A stretch of 64,000 nucleotides of DNA, taken from Verrucomicrobiota bacterium (GTDB lineage: Bacteria; Verrucomicrobiota; Kiritimatiellia; CAIVKH01). The translations under genes were made by a program, and so were the position numbers. The number at the start of each line of letters is the position of its first letter. Within the stretch, counting starts at the first letter, position 1. The stretch spans positions 186,001 to 250,000 of the forward strand of contig JACKPT010000001.1 in assembly GCA_024233345.1 (NCBI GenBank), read 5' to 3'. Of this stretch, positions 33,134-42,446 are shown piece after piece. The notes under the pieces are model-generated. The model made no database searches. It was given only the letters and a program-made list of their open reading frames with translations, and was not told where the DNA came from.

Positions 33134-34099
33134 ATGGATCTTCCCGAACTTACAACCTGGCAGCGATGGCAGTATCATGGGCTCAGGCTTTTGTTGCGCG
33201 GGCTGGGTCGGCTGTCGTACACCCGGATCAGCCGTTTCGGGGCGTGGGCCGGCCGGATGTTTTACCGTCTGGGACGTAGTCGCCGCAACCACGCGCTCCA
33301 GGCCTGTGCCGAGATTTTTTCGGATCGCCCCCCGGATGCGGTGGCGTCCATCGTGCGCTCGGCATACGAAGAATCGGGCCGTTCCGCACTGGAAAGTGCA
33401 TGGGCGGCTTTCAGCCCTCACGGGTCGCAGTTGATCGATTCGATTGCCGATGAGGACGATACCGAGGGGCTCCTGAAGCGTTTGCGGGATCAAGGCCGCG
33501 GGGTGCTGGTGGTCACCGCGCATGTGAGCAACTTTGAACTGCTTTTCCAGTGGGCGGGCCGGTTTGTTGAGGGAGCGGCAGTGGTCAAGGCGCTGCGGGG
33601 CAAGGCGGTGAATCAATTGATGGTTGACCTTCGAACCCGTTCGGGACTGGGGGTTTTGCCCGCTCACAATTCCTATCGAAGCTGTTTGCGCCTCCTGCGT
33701 GAAAACAAGGTGGTCGGGTTTATTATCGACCAGAATATGATTCGGGAGGAGGGGATTTTTGTCGATTTCTTTGGCAAGCTGGCCTGCACCACGCCGGGGT
33801 TGGCCATGATGTCCGCTCAGTCCAGGTCCCCGGTTCTCCCTCTCTTTGTGGTGCGGACTGAAACCGGGTTCCGAATCGTCCATGGCGACCTGATCGAGCC
33901 GCCTGCCGACCGGTCTCCGGAACAGATCTTTCATGCCACCCAGACCTACACCAAAGTGGTGGAGGACATGGTGCGCCGCTATCCCGAGCAGTGGATTTGG
34001 ATGCACAACCGTTGGCGGACGCGCCCGCCCGAGGGTGTCGGCCCGCAGGGAACGACCCGGCGCTATGGCCCGAAATTTTCGCCGGATGCCAGACCATGA
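33134..34099 (+). CDS. Lysophospholipid/lipid A acyltransferase (LpxL/HtrB family)
   Basis: The 321-residue protein has the family's catalytic HxxxxE motif in VVTAHVSNFELL. It also has the region VNQLMVDLRTRSGLGVLPAHNSYRSCLRLLRENKVVGFIIDQN and then CTTPGLAMMSAQSRSPVLPLF. It should add an acyl chain to a lipid A precursor or related lipid at the inner membrane. A strong single transmembrane anchor is not obvious; the N-terminal helix (WQYHGLRLLLRGLGRL) may hold it to the membrane. The stop overlaps the ABC ATPase start (ATGA). Confidence 0.88.
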   Translation: MDLPELTTWQRWQYHGLRLLLRGLGRLSYTRISRFGAWAGRMFYRLGRSRRNHALQACAEIFSDRPPDAVASIVRSAYEESGRSALESAWAAFSPHGSQLIDSIADEDDTEGLLKRLRDQGRGVLVVTAHVSNFELLFQWAGRFVEGAAVVKALRGKAVNQLMVDLRTRSGLGVLPAHNSYRSCLRLLRENKVVGFIIDQNMIREEGIFVDFFGKLACTTPGLAMMSAQSRSPVLPLFVVRTETGFRIVHGDLIEPPADRSPEQIFHATQTYTKVVEDMVRRYPEQWIWMHNRWRTRPPEGVGPQGTTRRYGPKFSPDARP

Positions 34100-35076
34100 C
34101 CGGATTTGCGCCCTTGCTTTCGATCCGGAATCTATCGATCCGGTTTGGGGCCGGAAGCCGCTGGTCCTGTCCGGTGGACGGGGTCTCCCTTGACATTGCG
34201 CCGGGAGAGGTGCTGGCCCTGGTGGGGGAAAGTGGATCGGGAAAGTCGATCACGGCACTTTCCATGACCGGGCTGCTTCCCGAGGGCACCTCCGAGGTGG
34301 CGGCGGATGTCATGACCTTTGATGGGGTCAGCTTGTTGGGCGACACGTTGCGGGGGCAGGCCCTGCGGGGTCGGGAAATCGCCTACATCTTCCAGGATCC
34401 GCTCGGGTCGCTCAACCCGGTGGTGCGGGTCGGGCGGCAGATTGAGGAAGCGGTGCGGTTGCATGCGCCCGGCACCATCCCTCGGGAGGAAGCCTATGGG
34501 TTGCTCCGGCGCGTCGGTCTGGAGCCGGCAGAGCAGATTGCGCGTGCGTATCCCCACGAGTTGAGTGGAGGCATGCAGCAGCGGGTCATGATGGCGATGG
34601 CGCTTGCCGGTAAGCCCCGTCTTTTGATTGCGGATGAGCCGACCACTGCGCTCGATGTTACGGTGCAGGCAAAGGTCATGTCGCTGTTGGGCTCCCTGCA
34701 ACAGGATCTGGGGATGGCCATTCTGTTGATCACCCATAACCTGGGTTTGGCGGCGGGATTCGCCGGCCGTATCGCGGTGATGTATGCGGGACGAATTGTG
34801 GAGGCGGGGCCGGTGGAGGACGTGCTGACGGCGCCCCGGCATCCGTACACCCAGGCGTTGCTTCAAGCGGTGCCCCGGCTTGGAGACGGAAGGCGGCGCC
34901 GGGAAGGAATTCCCGGTCGGGTGCCTCATCCATCCTGCTATCCGTCTGGCTGCCGATTTCATCCCCGCTGCTCCCGGGCCACGCAACAATGCCATGACCA
35001 GACGCCTCCGCTTCAGACCTTTGGAGCGGGCCATCATGGCACCTGTCATCATCCCGTGGAGCATGCGCATGCCTGA
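34096..35076 (+). CDS. Oligopeptide/dipeptide-type ABC transporter ATPase (DppD/OppD type)
   Basis: The 326-residue ATPase has Walker A LVGESGSGKSI, Q-loop FQDPLGSLNP, signature LSGGMQQRVMMAMAL, Walker B LLIADEPTTALD and the H-loop in LLITHNLG. The C-terminal extension with the Cys-rich CRFHPRCSRATQQC segment is typical of peptide/nickel ABC ATPases, where it may bind an iron-sulfur cluster. The ATG overlaps the acyltransferase stop. It pairs with the next gene, but no permease or binding-protein genes are near. Confidence 0.9.
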   Translation: MTGFAPLLSIRNLSIRFGAGSRWSCPVDGVSLDIAPGEVLALVGESGSGKSITALSMTGLLPEGTSEVAADVMTFDGVSLLGDTLRGQALRGREIAYIFQDPLGSLNPVVRVGRQIEEAVRLHAPGTIPREEAYGLLRRVGLEPAEQIARAYPHELSGGMQQRVMMAMALAGKPRLLIADEPTTALDVTVQAKVMSLLGSLQQDLGMAILLITHNLGLAAGFAGRIAVMYAGRIVEAGPVEDVLTAPRHPYTQALLQAVPRLGDGRRRREGIPGRVPHPSCYPSGCRFHPRCSRATQQCHDQTPPLQTFGAGHHGTCHHPVEHAHA

Positions 35077-36070
35077 AGCCTCCCCATTGCTTGCGGTGAC
35101 GGAGGCCCGGGTGACCTACCGCCGGGGCGGGCGGGTAAACCACGCGGTGCGAGGGGTTGATTTTGTCCTCGGTGAGGGTGAGATTCTCGGGCTGGTCGGG
35201 GAGAGCGGGTGCGGAAAATCTTCCCTGGCCCGCGCGCTGGCTGGACTGGAAGCCCTGTCTGGAGGCGATATCCAATTTTGTGGGACGTCGGTGACCGGAC
35301 TGGCTGGGCGGCATCGCCGGGACTATGGCCGGCTTGTGCAAATGGTCTTTCAGGATCCGTCGGGCTCGCTCAACCCCCGCATGACCCTCGCTCAGACCCT
35401 CGGTGAAGTACTGACCGTGCACGGGATTGTTTCGCGGGCCGGGGCTCCGGCTGGAGTCGCAGCTTTGCTGGAACGGGTTGAGCTGCCAGCGGGGCTGGCG
35501 TCCCGGTATCCGCATGAGCTCAGCGGTGGACAAAGGCAACGGGTGGGACTCGCGCGCGCCCTGGCCCTGTCTCCGAGGGTCATTCTCGCTGACGAACCGG
35601 TCTCCGCGCTCGATGTGTCGGTGCAGGTCCAGATATTGAACCTGATGCGCGAGCTTCGGGATCGCGAAGGCATTGCGTTCCTGTTCATTGCCCACGACCT
35701 CGCCGCCGTCAATTATCTCTGTGATCGAACCCTGGTCATGTACGCCGGACGCATGGTGGAAGAGGCGAGGGGGCAGGACTTGTGGCGTGCTCCGGCCCAT
35801 CCCTATACCGCCCTGTTGCGGGCATCCATTCCGGAGATGGCGAGGCGCTCCGCATCGCCGCCACCCTCCGGGCCACCATCGCATGGCGCCGCGCCCCTTT
35901 CCGGTGCCGGGACTGCCGGACTGCATCATTGTCCTTTCCAACCCCGTTGCCCCCGTGCTACCCGTGCCTGCTGCGAAAGTGAACCGGCCCTCGCCTCGGT
36001 GGGACCGGGACGGCGCAGCGCCTGCTTTTTCGCGATGGAACAGCTCCAGGATACACTTGATGACGGATGA
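35069..36070 (+). CDS. Oligopeptide/dipeptide-type ABC transporter ATPase (DppF/OppF type)
   Basis: The 333-residue partner ATPase has Walker A LVGESGCGKSSLARAL, Q-loop FQDPSGSLNPRMTL, signature LSGGQRQRVGLARAL, Walker B VILADEPVSALD and H-loop FIAHDLAAVNY. The C terminus carries the CPFQPRCPRATRACC cysteine motif. The ATG at 35069 has GGAG eight bases upstream and overlaps the previous gene by eight bases; an ATG at 35063 is closer to the site than normal. It also overlaps tgt by 11 bases, so it lies within a translationally coupled run. Confidence 0.9.
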   Translation: MPEASPLLAVTEARVTYRRGGRVNHAVRGVDFVLGEGEILGLVGESGCGKSSLARALAGLEALSGGDIQFCGTSVTGLAGRHRRDYGRLVQMVFQDPSGSLNPRMTLAQTLGEVLTVHGIVSRAGAPAGVAALLERVELPAGLASRYPHELSGGQRQRVGLARALALSPRVILADEPVSALDVSVQVQILNLMRELRDREGIAFLFIAHDLAAVNYLCDRTLVMYAGRMVEEARGQDLWRAPAHPYTALLRASIPEMARRSASPPPSGPPSHGAAPLSGAGTAGLHHCPFQPRCPRATRACCESEPALASVGPGRRSACFFAMEQLQDTLDDG

Positions 36071-37220
36071 CCTCACGACTTCTCCGGGAACCTTTGCATT
36101 GCTGGGTAAGGACCCCGGCTCGATGGCCCGCCGCGGACGGCTGCACACCGCCCACGGTTCCTTTGAGACCCCGGTCTTCATGCCGGTGGGCACCCAGGGT
36201 TCGGTCAAGGGCATGACCCCTCACGAATTGCAGGACATTGGCTACCACATCCTTCTCGGCAATACCTACCACCTCCATGACCGACCCGGAGTGGACCTGA
36301 TCGAAGAGGCCGGCGGCCTTCACAAATTCATCGGCTGGGACCGGTCTATTCTCACCGACAGTGGCGGTTTCCAGGTCTTCAGTCTGACCAACCTGAGGAA
36401 AATGACCGAGAAGGGGGTCGAATTCCGGTCCCCGGTGGATGGAAACAAGCACTTCCTGGGACCGGTCGAGGCGATGGCCATCCAGCGCGGCCTGGGGTCG
36501 GATATTGCCATGGTTTTTGATGAGTGTCCGCCCTATCCATGCAGCCGGGAATACGCTTGCCAAGCCGTGGACCGGACCCTAGCATGGGCCGCTTTATGTG
36601 CTCAGCAGCCTCGGGCACCGGGTCAACTGGTGTTCGGTATTGTCCAGGGCGGGGTTCATGAGGATCTCCGGGCCGCCTGTGCGACCGCGCTGGCCGCCAT
36701 GCCGTTTGACGGCTATGCGGTGGGCGGGGTCAGTGTCGGTGAGCCGGGGCAGATGATCCTGCCCGGCGTGGAGGCCGGAGTCGCCCACCTGCCGTGGGAT
36801 CGTCCCCGGTACCTGATGGGCGTCGGGGTGTTGGAGCAGATGGTGGAATCGATTGCCCGGGGGATCGATATGTTTGATTGCGTGTATCCCACCCGGGTGG
36901 CCCGCAATGGAAATGCGATTGACCGGTTGGGCCGGCGTGTACCGCTCCGCAATGCGGGGTTCAAGCGGGATTGGCGGCCCATTGATGAACGGTGCGAATG
37001 TTACGCATGCCGGCATTTCAGCCGGGCCTATATTCGACACCTGTTGAATGTAAATGAATTGTTGGGGATCCGGTTGTTGACCATACACAACCTGACCCTG
37101 TACGCCGAGTGGTTTGAAACCATCCGGAAGGCGATTGAGCAGGGAACCTTTGAAACGGTTCGTCAATTCTTCCGGAACCCGGAGGGTCGGACAGCTTCGG
37201 CCCCCGTATGTGAGGAGTAG
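36060..37220 (+). CDS. tgt: Queuine tRNA-ribosyltransferase (tRNA-guanine transglycosylase)
   Basis: The 386-residue enzyme exchanges guanine-34 for preQ1 in tRNAs with GUN anticodons. Motifs: FMPVGTQGSVKGMTP, LLGNTYHL, ILTDSGGFQVFSL, GSDIAMVFDECPPYP, LVFGIVQGG, YAVGGVSVGEP, the nucleophile Asp in DMFDCVYPTRVARNG and the zinc ligands CECYACRHFSRAYIRHL. The ATG at 36060 overlaps the end of the ABC gene. It precedes yajC and secDF, a neighbourhood shared by many bacteria (tgt-yajC-secD-secF). Confidence 0.96.
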   Translation: MTDDLTTSPGTFALLGKDPGSMARRGRLHTAHGSFETPVFMPVGTQGSVKGMTPHELQDIGYHILLGNTYHLHDRPGVDLIEEAGGLHKFIGWDRSILTDSGGFQVFSLTNLRKMTEKGVEFRSPVDGNKHFLGPVEAMAIQRGLGSDIAMVFDECPPYPCSREYACQAVDRTLAWAALCAQQPRAPGQLVFGIVQGGVHEDLRAACATALAAMPFDGYAVGGVSVGEPGQMILPGVEAGVAHLPWDRPRYLMGVGVLEQMVESIARGIDMFDCVYPTRVARNGNAIDRLGRRVPLRNAGFKRDWRPIDERCECYACRHFSRAYIRHLLNVNELLGIRLLTIHNLTLYAEWFETIRKAIEQGTFETVRQFFRNPEGRTASAPVCEE

Positions 37221-37225
37221 GAAAG

Positions 37226-37603
37226 ATGATGTTGACTATGATGACGTTGATAGCGATGGCACCGCCCCCCGGGGGCCAACCCGGACAAGCCCAGGGCCCC
37301 GGTTTCCTGATCGGATGGATTGCCATCATGATCGGTATTTTTTATGTGATGATCATTCGCCCCCAGCGGCGGCGGGAAAAAGAGCGACAGGATCTCCTCA
37401 AGGCGATCAAGACCGGCGATCTCGTTCTGTTCAGCGGCGGGATCATCGGCACCGTGGCCAATGTGAAGGAAAAAACCTTTGTCCTGAAAATTGCCGACAA
37501 GACCAAGGTCGAAGTCCTGCGCGGAGCGGTGACCCAGGTCTTGAACAAGGACGAATTGCCCACCGATATTGAACAGGAAGTCGCCCCCGCGTCGTCCAAG
37601 TAA
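37226..37603 (+). CDS. yajC: Preprotein translocase accessory subunit YajC
   Basis: The 125-residue protein has one transmembrane helix (FLIGWIAIMIGIFYVMIIRPQ) and the YajC signature RPQRRREKERQDLLKAIKTGDLVLFSGGIIGTV. It is somewhat longer at the N terminus than the usual 110 residues, with a Pro/Gly-rich stretch. It joins SecDF at the Sec translocon. GAGGAGTAGGAAAG precedes the ATG, giving a strong ribosome-binding site. Confidence 0.94.
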   Translation: MMLTMMTLIAMAPPPGGQPGQAQGPGFLIGWIAIMIGIFYVMIIRPQRRREKERQDLLKAIKTGDLVLFSGGIIGTVANVKEKTFVLKIADKTKVEVLRGAVTQVLNKDELPTDIEQEVAPASSK

Positions 37604-37662
37604 CCCCCATTTGAACCACCGGACGCCTCGTGATGGGGCGGCGGATCTGAAAGAGAACGATT

Positions 37663-40206
37663 ATGGATAAGAAGTCTGTTTGGAAGTGGGGCCTGTTGGG
37701 CCTGTTGATTGTCGGTTCCCTCGCCCTGGTCACCCCGGTGAAGCAGAAGGTCAAGCTGGGCCTCGACCTGCAAGGGGGAATCAGTTTTGTGGTCGCGGTG
37801 GACCGGGATGAGCTCGCCCGCATGGTGCGGGAGGAACAGAGCGACCTTTCCGAGGCGGAACTCGAAGCCGAAGTCACCCGGATGATCGAGGATTCCCAGA
37901 GCATCGTGGTCGAAGTCATCCGCAACCGGGTGGATACCATCGGGATTGCCGAACCCTCCATCTTCCCCCGGGGGCCTGAGCGCATTATTGTGCAGCTTCC
38001 CGGTGTCTCGGAGGACAAACAGAACGAAGCCCGCTCCTCGATCATGAGCGTGGCCCTGCTGGAGTTCCGGCTGGTTCATCTGAATTCCAGCGAGTGGAGC
38101 AAGGAATTGTTTGAAAAGGGTGTCGCCCCCCGCGGGTTTAAGATTGGCGATGCCGCCGCCGGCTACTATGTCCGCGATTACGATGCGGTTGCCGACGAGG
38201 ATATGGACCGGGAGTTCTGGGCCAACCAGCGCACCTTCCAGCAGAAGCCCCGCGCCGAGTTCATGATGATGCGCCGTCAGGACCAGGTATCGCAGGCCAT
38301 GACCTACATTCCGTACTACATCGAGACCCGGACCCAGCTCACCGGCGATGCCCTGAAGAATGCCCGGCTCGAATATGGCCAGATGAATGATCCCCGGATC
38401 GCCCTCGAGTTTAACAGCAAGGGTGCCCGTGAATTTGCCCAGGTGACCAAGGACTATGGCCCCCGGGGCGAGCGCAACCTCGACCGGGAGGAGGGCCGAC
38501 AGCTCGCGATTGTCCTGGATGGCACGCTCTATTCCGCCCCGGTCATTCGCACCCCGATTCTGGATGGCCGTGCGGAAATCACCGGTGTGTTCAGTGCCCG
38601 CGAGGCGACCCGGTTGGTCAATGTGCTGCGGGCCGGCTCCCTGCCGGTGCCGGTCAAGATTATGGAAGAGCGCCAGGTCAGCCCGTCGCTCGGTCGCGAT
38701 TCGATCGAAAGCGGCGTTCAGGCCGCGATGTATGGTGCCATCGCGGTGGTGGTGTTCATGTTGCTGTACTATCGCATGGCGGGCATTGCCGCCAATGTCG
38801 CCCTGTTCCTGGTGGTGCTTCTGATGCCGGTGGGCATGTGGGTGAGCGCAGGCTTCCTGGCCATCCTGTCCGGCTCCACCGAGGCCGGTAGTGTCGGACT
38901 CCCGGTGATTACCATGCCGGGTATCGCCGGTCTGGTGCTGACCATCGGTATGGCCGTGGATGCCGCCGTGATTATCTTTGAACGTATGCGCGAAGAACAG
39001 GAGGCGGGTAAATCAGTCCAAACCGCGGTTCAGGCGGGCTATGAGAAGGCCTTCAGCGCGATTCTCGACTCCAACGTCACCACCCTGCTGACCGCAGTGA
39101 TTCTGTTCTGGCAGGGCTCCGGCCCCATTCGCGGATTTGCGGTGGTGTTGTGCGCGGGCATTCTGGTCAGCATGCTGACCGCCCTCGTCTACATGAAAAT
39201 GTTCCTCCAGGGTGGCGCCACCCTGTTCAAGCTGGAACGCTACAACATGATGAAGTTTGTCAGCTCCTCGAACGTTGATTTTCTCGGCAAGCGATACCTC
39301 GCGATCGGGCTTTCGCTGGTCTTGATTGTGGGAAGCTGGGTGATGTTCTTCCAGCGCGGGGATGAAAACTTCAATGTCGACTTTACCGGCGGCACCTCGC
39401 TGATCTTCCGGTTCGATGACCGGCAGCCGATCGAGGTGGTGCGGGATGCCCTCACCGGAGCCGGATTCGAAAATGCCATGATCCAGTATGAACGCGATAT
39501 CGCCATCGAAGAGGGCGGCAAGCACGGGGAAATGCTGGATATCCGGGTGTCCTATGATCAGGGCGATGAGGCCCGTGAGTTTCTCTTGAGCAACTTCTCC
39601 GATGCCGGATTCGAACTGGTGCAGACCGAGAGCATCGGCCCCCAGATCGGGGCCGAGTTGAAGCGAAGCGGGGTGATCGCGATTGTCCTCGCCATGGTCG
39701 GGATCGTGATTTACCTGTCCCTTCGGTTCGAGTTCGCCTTCGCGATTGGGGCGATTGTCGCCATTTTCCACGATGTGTTGATTTCCGTCGGACTCTACAC
39801 CGCCCTCGGTTACCAGATCAGCCTGCCCATTGTGGCGGCCCTGCTCACCATTGTCGGTTATTCGGTCAACGATACCATCATCATCTTCGACCGCATCCGT
39901 GAGGATCTGAAATTGATGAAGCAAAAGACCTTCGCCGAGGTCTGTAACATCAGTATCAACCAGACGTTGAGCCGGACAATTCTGACCTCCTTTACCACCT
40001 TGATCACCGTGTCGATGTTGTTGGTATTTGGCGGCGGCGCCATCAATGACTTTGCCCTGATTCTGGTCATCGGAATCATTGCCGGTACCTATTCGACGAT
40101 CTTCATCGCCACCCCGGTCGCCCTGTTGTGGCATCGGGAGGAAAAGCCTGCTTCCGGAGGGGCAGCGGTCAAGGCCGCCGGCAAGCCGGCCAAAGCCAAG
40201 GCGTAA
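37663..40206 (+). CDS. secDF: Fused protein translocase subunit SecDF
   Basis: The 847-residue protein contains SecD (residues ~1-520) and SecF (~530-830) in one chain, each with six predicted transmembrane helices. It uses the proton motive force to pull exported proteins across the membrane. SecD motifs: KLGLDLQGGISFVVAV, the P1 domain, TIGMAVDAAVIIFERMREE. SecF motifs: FNVDFTGGTSLIFRF, TIVGYSVNDTIIIFDRIRED. Fusion of the two genes is known in several bacterial groups, including PVC members and Bacillus. It lies 59 bases after yajC. A terminator follows. Confidence 0.96.
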   Translation: MDKKSVWKWGLLGLLIVGSLALVTPVKQKVKLGLDLQGGISFVVAVDRDELARMVREEQSDLSEAELEAEVTRMIEDSQSIVVEVIRNRVDTIGIAEPSIFPRGPERIIVQLPGVSEDKQNEARSSIMSVALLEFRLVHLNSSEWSKELFEKGVAPRGFKIGDAAAGYYVRDYDAVADEDMDREFWANQRTFQQKPRAEFMMMRRQDQVSQAMTYIPYYIETRTQLTGDALKNARLEYGQMNDPRIALEFNSKGAREFAQVTKDYGPRGERNLDREEGRQLAIVLDGTLYSAPVIRTPILDGRAEITGVFSAREATRLVNVLRAGSLPVPVKIMEERQVSPSLGRDSIESGVQAAMYGAIAVVVFMLLYYRMAGIAANVALFLVVLLMPVGMWVSAGFLAILSGSTEAGSVGLPVITMPGIAGLVLTIGMAVDAAVIIFERMREEQEAGKSVQTAVQAGYEKAFSAILDSNVTTLLTAVILFWQGSGPIRGFAVVLCAGILVSMLTALVYMKMFLQGGATLFKLERYNMMKFVSSSNVDFLGKRYLAIGLSLVLIVGSWVMFFQRGDENFNVDFTGGTSLIFRFDDRQPIEVVRDALTGAGFENAMIQYERDIAIEEGGKHGEMLDIRVSYDQGDEAREFLLSNFSDAGFELVQTESIGPQIGAELKRSGVIAIVLAMVGIVIYLSLRFEFAFAIGAIVAIFHDVLISVGLYTALGYQISLPIVAALLTIVGYSVNDTIIIFDRIREDLKLMKQKTFAEVCNISINQTLSRTILTSFTTLITVSMLLVFGGGAINDFALILVIGIIAGTYSTIFIATPVALLWHREEKPASGGAAVKAAGKPAKAKA

Positions 40207-40229
40207 AACCGGGGCGTGAAACGAGCGGG

Positions 40230-40260
40230 CGGGCAGAGAAACTCTCTGCCCGCTTGTTTT
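40230..40260 (+). terminator. Rho-independent terminator after secDF
   Basis: A ten-base stem (CGGGCAGAGA/TCTCTGCCCG) with an AAC loop is followed by CTTGTTTT. It closes the acyltransferase to secDF transcription unit and precedes recJ by 34 bases. Confidence 0.85.
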
Positions 40261-40293
40261 CACTAGCCCCGCCGTGGTATCCCTGAAGCCGCG

Positions 40294-42075
40294 ATGTCAC
40301 GACAACCTCATCCGGCCTTGATCAATCACTGGGTAACGGTGCCCACCGACCCGGAGGCCGTCCGGTCGCTCGCATCTGCACTGAACTGGCCCCCCGCCGC
40401 TGCCTCCATTCTGGTTTCGCGGGGCATCACCGGTGTCGAAGAGGCCCGGGCCTGGATCGACCCGCAGCGCAGACACCTCCTTGATCCCATGCGTTTGCCC
40501 GACATGGCCCGGGCGGCTGATCGCCTGTGGGACGCGGTGGCCAACCGTGAACGCATCACGGTTTTTGGCGACTATGATGTCGATGGCATTTCATCCACCG
40601 CGCTGCTGTGCCGATTGCTGCGCACGCTCGATGCCGATGTCCGGCCTTTTCTGCCCCATCGCCTCGACGAGGGCTATGGGCTCTCGGTCGAAGCCTTCGA
40701 ACGGTGTCGGGAGGAAACCCGGCCTGACCTCGTTGTCACCGTCGATTGCGGCACCGGGTCTGTGGCTGCGGTCGAAGCAGCCCAGGCTGTCGGGATCGAT
40801 GTGATCATCACCGACCATCACGAGTCCTCCGGCCCGGTCGCCCCCGCGCTCGCAGTGGTGAACCCCAAGCTCGGGAACCATGAAGAGGACAAGCTCCTGG
40901 CCGGGGTGGGGGTCGCCTTTAAGCTGGGGCATGCCCTGCTTAAAACGGCTCACCAGCGGCAGTCTGAACCAGTCGCCGGAGAGGGGGGGGCGGACCCAAC
41001 CCGCCAGCTCGTTGCGGCGCGCAAGCTCTTGAACCAGCTCCTGGGCCTGGTGGCTCTGGGTACTGTAGCAGACATTGTCCCCCTCACCGGAGAGAACCGG
41101 CTGGTGGTCCGCCATGGGCTCGATGAACTCAACCTCAATCCCTGGCCCTGGGTTTCCGCGATGCGGCAGGTCGCGGGCATCAAGGATTCGATCGACACCT
41201 ACGAAGTCGGGTATCTGATTGGGCCCCGCTTGAATGCTGCCGGCCGGCTGGGCGACGCCGAACGGAGCCTTGCCCTTCTCCTGACCGATGACCCGGATGA
41301 AGCCGCCCGCATTGCCCGGGTGTTGGATGAGGAAAACCGGAAAAGACAGGACACGGAGAAGGATATGGTCAAAACCATCCTCGACCGTCGCGATCCGGTG
41401 TTTGACCCGGTCACCACCCATGCGGTGGTAGAATATGGTGAGGGCTGGCATCCCGGGGTCGCGGGGATTGTTGCCTCCCGGCTGGTCGCCCGCTACCACC
41501 GGCCCGCGATAGTCATGGCCGTCGATCCAACTACCGGTATCGCCAAGGGCTCCTGCCGGAGCATCCCCGGCCTGAATATGGTGGCGCTGCTCAACACCTG
41601 CTCGGCACATCTGACCAAGCACGGAGGTCACCAGGCCGCAGCCGGTCTCGAATTGCCTGCGGCAAACCTCGAAGCATTCTCTTCAGCCTTTTCCGCCGCC
41701 GTGGCCGAGGTCTGGAGCGATGACCTGTCGCATCCCTCCCAGAGAATCGATGCCTGGCTCTCCCTCGCGGACTGCAATGAGGATCTACTCCATGCCCTCG
41801 ATGCCATGCGGCCCTTTGGCATGGGCTGTCCCACGCCGGTCTTTGCCGTCCACGGCGTCGAGTTTGCCGGCTCCCCGAGAGAGGTTGGGCAGGGGCACCT
41901 CAAATGTACATTCAGACAGGGAAGCGCCATGGCCGATGGCATTGGCTTCGGCATGTTTGACCGGGAACCGCCCGCGCCTCCCTTCGATATCGCCTTCACC
42001 CTGAAATGGAACCACTGGGGAGGCCGATCCAAACCCGACCTCCACCTCGCCGACTTCCGCCCTGGTGAGGTGTAG
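40294..42075 (+). CDS. recJ: Single-stranded-DNA-specific exonuclease RecJ
   Basis: The 593-residue DHH-family 5'-3' exonuclease acts in recombination and mismatch repair. It has motif I VFGDYDVDGISSTALL, the DCGTGS segment, motif III DVIITDHHES, and the DHHA1 part with GGHQAAAGLEL (GGH motif). A C-terminal OB-like RecJ domain closes the protein. The length is typical. The ATG at 40294 (MSRQPHPALINHW) is preceded by a weak GAAGCCGCG. It is downstream of the secDF terminator and probably has its own promoter. Confidence 0.94.
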   Translation: MSRQPHPALINHWVTVPTDPEAVRSLASALNWPPAAASILVSRGITGVEEARAWIDPQRRHLLDPMRLPDMARAADRLWDAVANRERITVFGDYDVDGISSTALLCRLLRTLDADVRPFLPHRLDEGYGLSVEAFERCREETRPDLVVTVDCGTGSVAAVEAAQAVGIDVIITDHHESSGPVAPALAVVNPKLGNHEEDKLLAGVGVAFKLGHALLKTAHQRQSEPVAGEGGADPTRQLVAARKLLNQLLGLVALGTVADIVPLTGENRLVVRHGLDELNLNPWPWVSAMRQVAGIKDSIDTYEVGYLIGPRLNAAGRLGDAERSLALLLTDDPDEAARIARVLDEENRKRQDTEKDMVKTILDRRDPVFDPVTTHAVVEYGEGWHPGVAGIVASRLVARYHRPAIVMAVDPTTGIAKGSCRSIPGLNMVALLNTCSAHLTKHGGHQAAAGLELPAANLEAFSSAFSAAVAEVWSDDLSHPSQRIDAWLSLADCNEDLLHALDAMRPFGMGCPTPVFAVHGVEFAGSPREVGQGHLKCTFRQGSAMADGIGFGMFDREPPAPPFDIAFTLKWNHWGGRSKPDLHLADFRPGEV

Positions 42076-42169
42076 AATCTTGAGCATTGGAAACGGCGGC
42101 TGCTTCGCGGAAATCCTGCCTAGAGCGATGACACATAGTACGAATGAACCCATGTAATAGAATCATTCG

Positions 42170-42385
42170 ATGATTGAGCGTTATATAGGGCGAGGTTTGG
42201 TTGTCGGTGTCGTAGCTGCGGGCTATGGCATTTGGCTTGTATGGCGGGGAATTCGCAATGATGTTCGGTTTGATCGCTTTGGTGAGCCCATGATTTCGCG
42301 ATGGCTTTACATTGTGGCAGGCGCTCTGCTTGCCGCTGCTTCTATCGTCTATGTGCTCTATTTGCAGCACACACTTGATTCATGA
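42170..42385 (+). CDS. Small membrane protein (71 aa), unknown
   Basis: The product has two clear hydrophobic helices (GLVVGVVAAGYGIWLVWRGI and WLYIVAGALLAAASIVYVLY) joined by a polar loop with a RNDVRFDRFGEP segment. It ends in a short polar tail. There is no good ribosome-binding site, and base composition is lower in GC than neighbours. The two membrane segments make it more than a random frame, but it has no recognisable family. Confidence 0.45.
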   Translation: MIERYIGRGLVVGVVAAGYGIWLVWRGIRNDVRFDRFGEPMISRWLYIVAGALLAAASIVYVLYLQHTLDS

Positions 42386-42446
42386 AAGAAGCGTTTGAAA
42401 CGGTCCGTGTGCCGTTCTTACGACGCAATCTACATCAAGGCAAAAA

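Noticed and set aside
31608..33434. A 608-codon plus-strand frame across the fadL-like gene
   Set aside because: It is antisense to a well-supported beta-barrel protein, spans its terminator and promoter, and shows no recognisable motif.
37663..40206. SecD-SecF fusion as a novelty
   Set aside because: Fused SecDF is already known in several bacterial lineages, so it is annotated but not counted as a finding.
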